Origin: Siphonodentalium dalli
Lineage: Eukaryota; Mollusca; Scaphopoda; Gadilida; Siphonodentaliidae
Direction: 5' to 3'
DNA: 64,000 nucleotides
Assembly: GCA_032622095.1 (NCBI GenBank)
Contig: CP136064.1
Span: forward strand, 254,450,484-254,514,483
Of the stretch, positions 12,800-23,453 are shown in pieces. The notes below the pieces were generated by a model that was not told the DNA's origin, did no database searches, and saw only the letters and a list, made by a program, of their open reading frames with translations. The position numbers were made by a program, and so were the translations under genes. How positions within the stretch are numbered: position 1 is the first letter of the stretch; every line of letters begins with the position of its first letter.

Positions 12800-13620
12800 A
12801 GATACATGCATGCACCGGCCAATTTTCCGGCTAACCAGTAATGATATATATATTATGCAATAGAACAATTAGTGTATACAAATGTATTACCATATAACTA
12901 TGTATACTATATACAGACATATTAACCAATAAACATATATCCTGTTGCTTGTCTTTTGTTGTAGTATGTCGATTATAAATGTTGTTGATTTATATAATAC
13001 GCTCGCGCCCAAATATGCTTGGACGAAATTGTAAACCGTGTAAGCTTAAGTATTTGGATGTAATGTGGTACATGTATTATTGTGGTATATCCCTGCCAAT
13101 GTGTGTATTTGAAGTGCATGTGATATTACTGTGGTATGTTCCCTGCAAGGGTATGTGTTTAGGGGTAATGTGGTGGTACTGTGGTATGTTGCCCTACAAG
13201 TTTGTGCACAGAAACGTATCTTTCTGGCTATTACACCCTTGGATTATTGAACGGTCGTACTAAGGACAACGTGGACTAAAAACACCTCCGAAAACCCAAC
13301 CCTCACACAAATGAACTAACCCTCACATGAAGTCCGTAGACTAAACGTGTAGTTTTATCTTATTGTCTGAACCGGAGAGGAATGTGACACAAGATAACAC
13401 TACTAATGGGTTAATGTTAATTCGATTAACTGTGGTGGTGATATTACAGTATGAATTGCATGTAATGTTTCCCGTCGCGATCATTGTGTGTCAACACTGT
13501 CGAGTATATCCATCGATCAATTGTGAAACATGTAACAAGACTGTATTATGGCTGCTTATAACTTAAATGCTTATAACCAAGCCAATGTGTATGCTTCCAT
13601 TGAAGCCTTTCTTCGTCTTC
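12800..13620. other. Non-coding stretch, TGTGGTATGTTCCCTGCAAG repeats
   Basis: About 13,060-13,200 holds three or four degenerate units around GTAATGTGGTACTGTGGTATGTT(C)CCTGCAAG, and fragments of the same recur near 13,400-13,470. No gene seen. Confidence 0.5.
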
Positions 13621-13629
13621 AAACATAAT

Positions 13630-13819
13630 TTATAAATTCAGAATATCCGTTGGCGCCATAACTCTGAAATCCTTTTGGAACCTCGCCATATGATTTGCCA
13701 CCATAGCTAGTCGTTTCCTCTCTACCAACAAACATCGGCACATCATGGAACCATTGGTGTTGATGTACGCTGTCTCATCGAGAGGACCGAGTATGTTCCG
13801 ACGTGGTGCTATTTCTGAC
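13630..13819 (-). CDS. Candidate terminal exon, unrecognised protein
   Basis: A very strong acceptor (CTGTTTTTGTTTTCAG) is followed by 63 codons including a TAA stop, in the frame that leaves one base for the previous exon: SEIAPRRNILGPLDETAYIN, then KRLAMVANHMARFQK and VMAPTDILNL. A second frame over the last 130 bases is also open (WFHDVPMFVGREETTSYGG.. to EFINYV and TGA). I recognise neither product. No upstream exon was identified, so this may be a real 3' exon or chance. Confidence 0.33.
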
Positions 13820-13829
13820 CTGAAAACAA

Positions 13830-16255
13830 AAACAGTTTGAGCTCGTGCTCACCCTCGCTAACAGCTTCGTAAGGCTGTATGTTGTTTACGTTGAGTGTAC
13901 TGAGCTCTTCTCCACCATGAAGTGCGTTTAACCGATAGCTATACATGTATAACATCATGTTGCATAACATGTGTTATCGTAAAACTTATTATCAGCTTTC
14001 GAAGTGAAATCGCGACTTAATCGCCAACCACGAACACGATTAAAATATACTGAACTTGGTGCATTTTTACTTTATTATTATTGGGGGTTTTTTTTGCATT
14101 AAAATTAGAATTGCAACGTGGTCATTTTCTTATAAGCTACATTGTTATAGGGCTACAATCGCCATGTAAGAGGTCCCGGAATCTACGTCACCAATCAAGT
14201 CTCTAATCCAAATCGGTTTGATTCTAAATTGGTTTAAAACATATAAACGGCTACATTATGGGATAAACTAGTATATTAACTGTGGAAATTCACAATGCAC
14301 AAAAACAAGTAGTCGTTAAGAACTCATGTATAACTGAAATTTACACAGATCATAGGTATATAATGTGCCCCGATTTTAAACTTCATTCACCTCTCCACCA
14401 GTTAATAGATGTTCGCCAAATTCCTCATAATCCCATTCACTCGCAAGCATAGTAACCACTGCATCCAAATATCTAGCTAATTAACTGCATGCTTTTCCAG
14501 ATAGGAGCTATCCAAAGTCAGATGGGACGGTTTATATATTACATGTACGTTGGTGACGTATATGTGGTTTCGATATTGCTGGGCACATTATAGTACACCG
14601 TTCAGACTAACTTGCCGCCAATCTTCAAGTTATAGTGGTGTCTTCTTGCTACTGGTCAGACGACTGTCGTCCGATACAGAATGTAAGTTTTTCTCACATT
14701 TGTTTTGATTACAGGCTTTTGTCGCTTACAATTCATTCTGAATTATTCTGAGAAACTAAGTTATCCATAGTGAATTAGAAATTGGGTAACATCAAGTTGG
14801 TCGAAAATTGTCCAATTTGTATCAAAATAGTCCGCCCGACAAATCCGACGTCAATTAGCCAAACATAAACACAAACGTGTTTCTGTTACGAACTTGGTAT
14901 AGTTCCCCTAAACTACTGTAGCTTGTAGAAAATTTATATAGTTTGGTTACGTTGAGACACATGTGATACGGAATGACAAATTATTTTATGAAATTTCAGC
15001 ACGTTCTGCCAGTGGTTTTACATACGTAGCGAGATGACAGAACTCTGCAATGAAGTTTGAGCCACAGTCTTAAATATTCTCGCTGCCGTTGGTCATTGCC
15101 TACAAACGTATTCACTTTGGAACTGTTACAATCACAGTGAACTACGGCCCGTCACATACCATATAATATAAAAACCAGTTATACGTCGATGCCAGTCAAA
15201 CTTTAATGTCAGTTCAGACTGTTACATTACACGAGCCGCAAGACATTCTCTATACATTATTAGTGATCGACCGACTCACCTTATGCTTTCCTATGGTTTG
15301 TTCTCGTTGGTTTTTGAGTACCAACTTGGCCATGCATACATCCCTGCTAATCAGAATGACGCATGTACGCAAGTGCAGACAAGCATGTAATGAATTCCCG
15401 TTCTGCGAAAGAAGAAAACGAGTATGAACATATCTGCCAATATTGTCATGTTGTATTAATCCGTATAAAAAGTGTCATCATTACATTGTTGGTCAATTTA
15501 CTTGAAATTACATATACTGTGCACACAAGCCTATATACAAACATACTATGCGACCACATGCCAACAACGGCTAGTGAAATATACATTTTGAGTATTAACC
15601 AGTGACATTTTTGCGACATATATTAGTTGAATAGTTAAAATATTAATTGAAAATACTAATAATCAAAACCAAATTGATCAAATTCCTTTGAGCGAGCACG
15701 TACGGCTAATCGTATAAGTACTATCTTCTCTGCGTAACATATTTTCATTTTCAGAAAGACCGATTAGTGCGTATATGATAGTTCAACATCAGTTGACGCA
15801 TTGACTGCTCGCTTGTGTCACAACAGGACTCAGAAATACACGAAATACTAACATGCGTATCTGCTCGTATTCCAATCAGCAATACTTACTAAATCGTGAC
15901 ATATTGATAACCATTGTCGACATTATGTATAGCCGAGAAGAAAGCACGTGACCCCAGTGCACGGAAAACGACAAACACACTAGTGACCTTTACGGTTCTA
16001 TTCACCTGACTGATTGTGAGTTATTGCGTGTATTATGTTTGTTGTCCTCGTGGAACCCGTAATTGGTGACTGTTGGGGTAGTGGATAGCGTAGGAGACAT
16101 AATGACGGTATCCATTGTGGTAGTGATCTTCGTTGTACAAGATGTAGAATACATTGTAGATTCAGCAGTATACTCCACTTTGGATGCAGTTGTTGTACTC
16201 TTCGTCTTACATGTAGTTACCGACAGTCGATTTATTGAAGAACGGATTGTTGCTG
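13830..16255. other. No feature supported
   Basis: AT-rich and unique-looking. Short frames of up to 90 codons have no family resemblance and no paired splice sites. Confidence 0.6.
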
Positions 16256-16258
16256 GGG

Positions 16259-17203
16259 TAGCATATCTTACCAACTGAAGGTGAATGAATATTTCTTCGC
16301 TAATGTTCGGAAACCGACGATCAATTCAAGTCAGTTGTCATTGTTCGATCGCGGAAAAAATGTCATTTAATCATCGCCGCGAGACGATTGCTTCCCCAAA
16401 ATATCCCAGAAAATCATACTTTTCTCATTCATCGCAGACAGCTGTCGCAACAACCTCTATACCAATCGAAAGACCTGTTTTTCCCCCACAAATGCATATT
16501 TTGAGTATTTTCACCGACTGTCTCAAAATTCCAAATTTCATCTTTTGATGCAGGTACCCAACTCGAAAATACTGTCCGGTTAGTCCTGTACACCCCGGAA
16601 TTTAGTTGCAATCCACCAGACCCGGCGGACAGTTTTTGTTGTTCAATAAAGAGTCGAAATGGATTAGTTAGTTGGCTGGCTTTCGTTAACAGTGGCACGT
16701 TTTTTGGCCAACTGCTTTTCTGTTGCAACTATTGTATACTGATTAAGTTTAGTTATCGAGTACAGTTTGCAATTTGTTCTCATAACATTCGTTCAGATCG
16801 TGTAAGGTCATTGACCAAAGAATTATTTATGGAAATATTGTTAGAACAAGAATATTACAATGCCCTCCATGACCAAGGCCGTAGCAACAGGATTTTTTGA
16901 TGGTGGGAGGTGTAGAGTTATTTTCCAATAGTTTGATATTTCAGCCAGTATAATACTCAAAATGTGCATTTGTGGGGGGGAAAACAGGCCTTTCGATTGG
17001 TATATAGGTTGTTGCGACAGGTGTCTGCGATGAGTGTAAAAGGTATGATTTTCTGGGATATTTTGGGGAAGAAATCGTCTCGCGGCGATGATTAAATGAC
17101 ATTTTTTCCGCGATCGAACAATGACAACTGACTTAAATTGATCGTCGGTGTCCGAACATTAGCGAAGAAATATTCACTCACCTTCAGTTGGTCAGATATG
17201 CTA
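16259..17203. mobile_element. Foldback element with arms of about 250 bp
   Basis: The left arm 16,259-16,511 (TAGCATATCTTACCAACTGA..) is inverted at 16,951-17,203. Similarity is high with scattered substitutions and one run difference. The 440-bp loop has a 99-codon frame on the minus strand without recognisable family. No target duplication was resolved. Confidence 0.85.
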
Positions 17204-17411
17204 TCCAAGCGTTTATTTTCCCCAAAAAACGTCAAAAAATGTCAACAAATATTTGTCGACTGATATTTCTCCACCTCGAAATCTACGACTTCCGGTTTTG
17301 GTTCGTGTCCGTTGATCCACTGTGTATATATGTGTACACACAGCGCTCTACTTGCTGGCGTACTGAACAGTTTCAAATAACAACTTTGTCACCGCAATTC
17401 AAAGAGGATGT

Positions 17412-17920
17412 GAACGATGTTTATAAACACCTCAAATAAAGAAAGGCCCCCTAATATATTCTGTAGTATTTTATGAGATAATGGATGGATTTTGATGGAA
17501 CTCTCCACAATTGATTTGTGGTACCAAAGACATTAGACATCAAGTGTGCCAATTACTGTCCTGTGGCATGAGGTATGGCTGAGTAAGCACATATTGAATG
17601 CAAGAGGGGTACTTTGCAAAAGTAGCATAAACACAGGTAGAGTGATCAGACATTGAGCTGTGCCTTCTTCCCCACTTTGGGAATGGAACTTCGCCAAACT
17701 GTGCTACCTTCAATTATTATTCAGCTGTGGTAGGATCAATACATCTGATTACGTTCTCCAAGTAGAATATCGGAACTCCCCATAGTAGCCACTTCCGGCC
17801 AGGTAAACTATATATGTGTACACATATACCATCGTGAAAGCTCTACTTATTGGCGTACTAAACAGTTTCCAATAACCACTATGTCACCACAATTCACAGA
17901 GGATGTGAACGATGTTTATA
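17412..17920. mobile_element. Related copy of the 18.8 kb MITE
   Basis: Positions 17,460-17,680 align with 18,820-19,040 base for base apart from small indels. The right end is replaced by a second partial copy of GAGGATGTGAACGATGTTTA, which also occurs at 17,404, so this region is itself locally duplicated. Confidence 0.65.
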
Positions 17921-18270
17921 ACACGCCAATCAGCCCTCGACCAATGGAAGTTATCCAATGAGGTCCGGTGACCGACCTTTATTTTCTGTACAGATCTTTA
18001 AGTCGCCGCCTGTTCTATCAAGAGGTATGTCATGATTACAACAAGTTTATTTATGCATTGTATTCGCGGCGCACACCTTGATTGACAAATTATGCACTCC
18101 CTTTTATTCAAACAAGTTATTTTTCCACCGAAGTGAGTATTAATATGGGCTGTGATACCATGTTTTGTCACAACGAAAAATGCAGGGACGTTGAGATTGG
18201 AAGACATGGGCGATACGTCCGGCCAAATATATAAACGTTAATTATTAAATAATACTAAAATTTCAAATCG

Positions 18271-18284
18271 GGGGGGGGGGGGGT
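18271..18284. repeat. Poly-G run
   Basis: A run of about 14 G in otherwise AT-rich DNA. Similar runs mark the hAT-like elements at 24.8-25.8 and 28.1-28.9 kb. Confidence 0.9.
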
Positions 18285-18495
18285 CGGATCAGTTATATGG
18301 GCATTTGCTTTGATGGCAAACGCCTGCAGTTAATATCCTGAACAATGGAACATTTACTACCCTCTTCACCAACATAATGAACAAATGTAATCAATGACAG
18401 ACCGTTTAGCAGCGCAGACAACAACTAACCGATATTTGCAGTAACTATCGGTCAGTAACTGGACCCCATTAAATAACTTACATTTGTCGAAAGTG

Positions 18496-18617
18496 CTGTT
18501 TGTGATATTGTAAATTGAAATGTCATGATTCGGCATACATGCAATTCGTTGAACAATTTGGGTGAAGTACCGACTATGGGGTATTGATTGGTATTCACCG
18601 GACCATGTTTGTAAGAC
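18496..18617 (-). CDS. Candidate internal exon, unrecognised
   Basis: The open frame lies between TATGTGGTCAG and a strong donor (AAAT|GTAAGT), phase 1 to phase 1. It includes LQTWSGEYQSIPHSRYF, TQIVQRIACMPNHDIS and YNITNSTFDK, with sequons NIT and NST. It sits 4 kb beyond the metalloprotease 3' end, in repeat-rich DNA. No family is recognised and no neighbour exon was found. Confidence 0.25.
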
Positions 18618-18697
18618 TGACCACATATTTAATTGGTAACAGAAACTCATCACTGATTGTAAGTTTCTCGGGCTGATTGGGTGTCATAAATATATTA

Positions 18698-18780
18698 TAA
18701 TTACGGCGTCCGATTTATAAGTAAAATAAATACCACACGCGATCTTTATTTCACCTATAAATCGGACGCCGTTCTTATAA
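18698..18780. repeat. Short palindrome ACGGCGTCCGATTTATA
   Basis: Arms ACGGCGTCCGATTTATA and TATAAATCGGACGCCGT are separated by about 36 bp, with further pairing outside. Probably a small MITE or internal footprint. Confidence 0.75.
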
Positions 18781-18784
18781 CGTA

Positions 18785-19485
18785 TATTTATAAACCCCTC
18801 AAATAAAGAAAGCCCCCCCCTAATATATTCGGTAATATTTTATGAGATAGTGGATGGATTTTGATGGAACTCTCCACAAATGATTTGTGGTACCAACGAC
18901 ATCAAGTGTGCCAATTACTGTGCTGTAGCATGAGGTATGGCTGAGTAAGCACAAATTGGATGGAAGAGGGGTACTTTTCAAAAGTAGCATAGACACAGGT
19001 AGAGTGATCACAGATATTGAGCTGTGCCTTCTTCCCCACTTCTCAATAGCTTACATGACGGGAACATGGTTTACTGAAAAATGGCTTCAAAGTGGCTGAT
19101 TTCAATAACTCTGTGTTGTTCGCAACATGAAACTTCAAGTTGTCATTCAAAAGGAATGTGGTTAGGCTGAATGGTCTCGAAGATGATACGCATGTTATCG
19201 TGGACTCACAGTGCCACTTTTAGACCACATTTACAGCCGGTTATAACTTGTGTGAACAATGGAACAATGAAGTGACTATCCACTCTGCGTCAGTGTTTTG
19301 CAACTTTTGAAAAGCACCCCTCTTCCATTCAATTCAAGCGCAGCCAGCCATAACATAACTCACTGGACACACTGCCTCACACGTGTACCATTAAACATTG
19401 GCGTAAAGTTTCGTCAATTTCCATCCAATATCTCATAAAATATCACCGAATATATTAGGAGGGGCATTTTTGTAGGTGTTTATAT
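18785..19485. mobile_element. MITE with TATAAAC..CCCCTAATATATTCGG ends
   Basis: Left TTATAAACCCCTCAAATAAA with CCCTAATATATTCGGTAATA is inverted at the right end (about 19,430-19,485). A related copy starts at 17,412 (GTTTATAAACACCTCAAATA). The two share 220 bp (ATGGATGGATTTTGATGGAA to GCCTTCTTCCCCACTT). Confidence 0.72.
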
Positions 19486-20329
19486 AATGGAGAAACTATT
19501 ATCTCTGTCTTAAAATTATTTGATTTGTGAATGCGCCTAGTTAATTCCTAGTCTGTTGTTCGTCTACGCCGGCTCCGCATACTGTATTTTTGCTTTGCCA
19601 CCGAGTGTCGTATCTATCAAAATATTGTGCTAACATTCTCTGAACTTGACAACGTTACTCTGTGGATGAATATGATAGCCAGTATCTTTGTCGGATTCGT
19701 AGTGTTATCACATGCATTATGTTCCAAATCCATGCGCAAAGAATCACGTAATATACATGCAAGTGATCAGTGATCTTAAAAAATGTAATGCATGTGTGTG
19801 ATCACTGGTCGTGGGTCCGATGGAGAACCTGCACAACGCGTTAGATGTAAGCTCGTACTATATTTTTTTCCGTGTCTTCCAACCAATGTGTCATATCAGC
19901 GAGTCTTCCAATGTGTGTGCATAAGACACATGTTGGAATATAAACATCATTTCGTTTAATAAATACAATTATGGTGGGGTTTTAACTAGCTGGTGGCTGT
20001 GTGTTGCTCATGTTGGACTGCCATCTGCATATCACACACATTCCCCTTATTCAATAGTAGCACTAGAGCAAAAAAAAAAACGTTCCATCCACGTCAATTC
20101 AATGTTACTAGCAACCATACGCAATGTGGTGTATGGATATTTTGTTGTTCATAGCTCAGACTGCAATGCGTAACAACCGGATGAATGTGACTAACTTTGC
20201 ATTTGGGGTCAGTTTGAATAACCCACACCTTCCAGCGAGTCACTATGACCAACTCTGGTGTTACTTGTGACTATGTTACACCAAAGATAATCTAATTGCA
20301 ACACTAGTTGTCCTGAATTGTGCTTAATT

Positions 20330-20760
20330 AGCTAAAACCGACTACCTTCGGGAACCTTTATTACGCGTCGGAGGGGCTGCGGTCCCTGCTCAAAGAGCCC
20401 TGCGGCCGTTTGTGCGTTAGAGGCCTGCATCCCATCTGTGTGCTTTGCGCACAATTCAGTTATTTAGTGAGTTTAACATTTTATTCTAATTAATTATTTT
20501 TAATTAATTCTGTTTTAATTTTGTTTAGATTTTAGAGCTCCTTGCTCAAATTTGCCGACTTTTTTTAATTTTATTTTTGTTTTTAGTTAAATTATTTAAA
20601 TCAAATTTTGAAAAAAAAACTAACGGCGCTAAAACATCCGCATGGGTACACGCGAGTCACCATACCAAGTTTGGTTGAAATCGGTCTAGTGTTCTGGGAT
20701 AAATATCCGAACTGACAGACGGACAGACATTTCTCCCACCCCTACACACTTTAGCACAGG
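20330..20760. repeat. Likely transposon tail with ATACCAAGTTTGGTTGAAAT..GACAGACGGACAGAC
   Basis: A GC-rich head (TCGGAGGGGCTGCGGTCCCT) is followed by a T-rich tract with many TTTAATTTTG words and then the ATACCAAGTTTGGTTGAAATC / ACAGACGGACAGAC tail common in invertebrate retroelements. No open frame. Confidence 0.45.
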
Positions 20761-21626
20761 CAGCCAGTGTGAGATAGCTGGGTGAGATTTCCCTGTCTCA
20801 CATGACACGTGACCATCTACCTCACACCACCCACGTGACTGCTTTACCTATTTAATTAAGAGTCGGAACTAATTTAACAATCCGTCATCATGTTTTGTGT
20901 GAACTAAAACAGATCAAAACAATGGCGACCAACCAGTTACGCTTCACGTTTCAAGTAAATAAATACGGACGAATTCGTGGACGATAATACAAATGGAGAT
21001 AAGCCTCAACTGTTAATCACGAAAAACCTTCAACAAAACCTCACTTGCAGACACAGAGTTGCATATATAACATGAATTTAAACGACTAATTTGCGAACAT
21101 ATTCCATAAAACGGAATACCCCAAGCGAAACTGGCACCACTGGCACATTTCGTAACAGGTAAACAATAGCCGCTTCACAAATGACGAACGAAATAATTCC
21201 ACATTCGAACAGTTGTCATCGTCGAACGCGTCTAACTAACAGTTGTCTGTCATATATTCACATGTTTACTTTTCTAATGATATCGATATGGTCATTTCCG
21301 ATGACAAACACGATTAGTCCAGTTGTATATACTTCATATCAATACGCGCGTTTCTCGGAATTTATGCAGGTGCAACGATGTGACGTATCCGTGTCGTTTT
21401 CACAAGACCGTGTCGATTTCACTCTAACGTGTTAACCCTGCGCGCACGGGTAACGCGCTTTGTTTTTACAGTATATACCTATGGTATATACCGAAATCAT
21501 CCCAGTTAATCACGAATATCGCATCAGATTTCTCCCCAGATATACCGTTACGAAGCTACTGGAATGTGTCAAAGATTGGTATAAAACAAAAAATCGGAAT
21601 GAGACTCTTGGGTTAGGAGAAAAACG

Positions 21627-21774
21627 ATCCATCATGACCTGGGGTGTGGGATGGAAAAATCTCACCCTCGGGGCCAGATATTTGGTCCGGACACTCGGCA
21701 AGCCTCGTGTCCGGCCCAAATATCTGGCCCCTAGGGTGAGATTTTTCCATCCCACACCCCAGGTCATGATGGAT
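21627..21774. repeat. 148-bp near-perfect palindrome
   Basis: Arms of about 70 bp start ATCCATCATGACCTGGGGTG, meet at about 21,700, and differ at only a few positions. The loop is about 10 bp. A transcript would fold into one long hairpin. No clear target duplication was found. It is either a foldback MITE or a hairpin RNA source. Open frames of 119 and 100 codons on the two strands are mirror artefacts of it. Confidence 0.9.
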
Positions 21775-22401
21775 AATATTAATCCTACTCGTTTGTATAG
21801 ATATATATTCATTACTTAATGTTAAGTTTCCAATTTATCGTAGTTCTATTGCATCTATAATTGAAAGAATCTGATGGGGATATAAATGCATATACATCAG
21901 AACTTCCCTTCCACACGAAAGGCTACACTATTAGGATTGAACGCTCGTAATCCATAGACATCTCGGAAAAAATAACTAGCTAACTAGACAAATATAACAA
22001 ACTAGTGTTGTACCTCTCAATAGGCATTACTGAAGTCTGTGGTTTAGAGAATGGATTGAATGTTTGTCGTGGTTTCAATTTGGTATCTGATTCTGAATCA
22101 TATATCATGAAGTTGAGCATTGAACTTATTTGCACAAGATACCACCAAATTACACCTTCACATTATCAATGACACAGACAGTAAATCATTATGGCTCCAT
22201 CCTTAGATCAGCTAAGCCAACTGTGAGAAAGTCTCGCAGTTGGATATGCTTTGTTTAGCAGGTTTTTTAATTTTGAGACAACATATGGACTGAGAGTAGT
22301 GATGTGGTATATCGTGGAATGATGTATGATATATGTTGTACATGAAATATATATGCAATTACATGCAAATAAAAATAAAACAATCACCTAGAAAAAATAG
22401 A

Positions 22402-22407
22402 TTTAAT
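22402..22407 (-). promoter_or_regulatory. Possible ATTAAA polyadenylation signal
   Basis: ATTAAA on the minus strand about 150 nt past the metalloprotease stop. No AATAAA was noticed closer. It is a six-base match in AT-rich DNA, so support is weak. Confidence 0.25.
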
Positions 22408-22557
22408 GAGAAATAAATGCATCAAGACTGAGAAATAAACACAAAATAATCCAAATAAATCGAAAATAAGCAAGGACTATAGGGAGTCAAAGTGGCTTTC
22501 CAACGATTCGAGTAAGTACAATCTTCGTAATGGCCTTAGATACAAATCCAACCCACT

Positions 22558-23453
22558 CTAATTCTTTTTTGACTTTTTTTTCGGTTTTGTTTTTTCGTTT
22601 TTCTGTTTTTTGTTTTTTGGCTTTCTTTTTGGTTTCTTTCTTTTGGATGTAGTAGTTGGCATCATTGTAGTTGTGGGCGTTGTAGTAGTGAGAGCGGTTG
22701 TAGTTGTAGAGGGTGTTGTAGTAGTTGTTATTGGTGTAGTTGTAGTTGTCGTAGTTGTAGGTGATGTAGTAGCTGGTGTGGATGTAGTAGTTGGTGTGGT
22801 TGTAGTGGTAGTTGGTGTGGTTGTAGTAGTAGTTGGTGTGGTTGTAGTTGTCGCGGGTGATGTCGTAGTTGGTGTGGTTGTAGTAATTGGCGTGGTTGTA
22901 GTAGTTGGCGTGGTTGTAGTAATTGGTGTGGTTGTAGTAGTTGGTGTGGTCGTAGTAGTGGGCGTGGTTGTAGTTGTCGTGGGTGATGTAGTAGTTGGTG
23001 TAGTTGTCGTGGGTGATGTAGTAGATGGTATGGTTGTAGTTGCCGGTGTGGTCGTAGTAGTGGGCGTGGTTGTAGTAGTTGGTGTGGTTGTAGTAGTTGG
23101 TGTAGTTGTAGTAGTGGGCGTGGTTGTAGTAGTCGGTGTGGTTGTAGTGGTTGGCGTGGTTGTAGTTGTTGTGGATGATGTAGTAGTTGGCGTGGTTGTA
23201 GTGGATGGCGTTGTTGTCGTTGTCATGGGCGTGGTTGTAGTAGTTGGTGTGGTTGTAGTAGTTGGGTTGGTTGTAGTTGTCGTGGGTGGTGTAGTAGTTG
23301 GTGCAGTTGTAGTAGTGGGTGTAGTTGTAGTTTTTGGCGTCGTAGTTGGGAACAGCCACCAACACGTACCACAGCATAATTCTGGCTGTTGGTATGACCC
23401 GCAAGAGCTAGCCTCACAGTCTGCAGCACGATCAAACATGCCATACATACATG
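22558..23453 (-). CDS. Last exon: divergent PLAC-like repeat, PTTTTT mucin tract, Lys-rich tail, stop
   Basis: The acceptor is ATATATTTTACAG, phase 1. It opens A-CMYGMFDRAADC, then EASSC and GSYQQPELCCGTC (C-x10-C-x4-C-x8-CC-x2-C), a fifth, divergent member of the repeat family. From about 23,345 to 22,640 nearly every residue is Thr or Pro in a hexapeptide rhythm PTTTTT, made by an 18-bp tandem repeat and expected to be densely O-glycosylated. A tail of about 29 residues follows, rich in Lys (SKRKKPKRKPKNK..), then TAA. Two other frames are also open through the repeat (one per strand) but are shadows of its simple sequence. The array is likely length-variable between individuals. Confidence 0.88.

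Noticed and set aside
16002-16278. Ser/Thr-rich minus frame (90 codons) and its Val-rich plus shadow
   Set aside because: Resembles a mucin-like piece, but without splice borders or repeats and directly abutting the foldback element.
21460-21819. Mirror-image frames of 119 and 100 codons encoding the same peptide on opposite strands
   Set aside because: A consequence of the 148-bp palindrome, not two genes.
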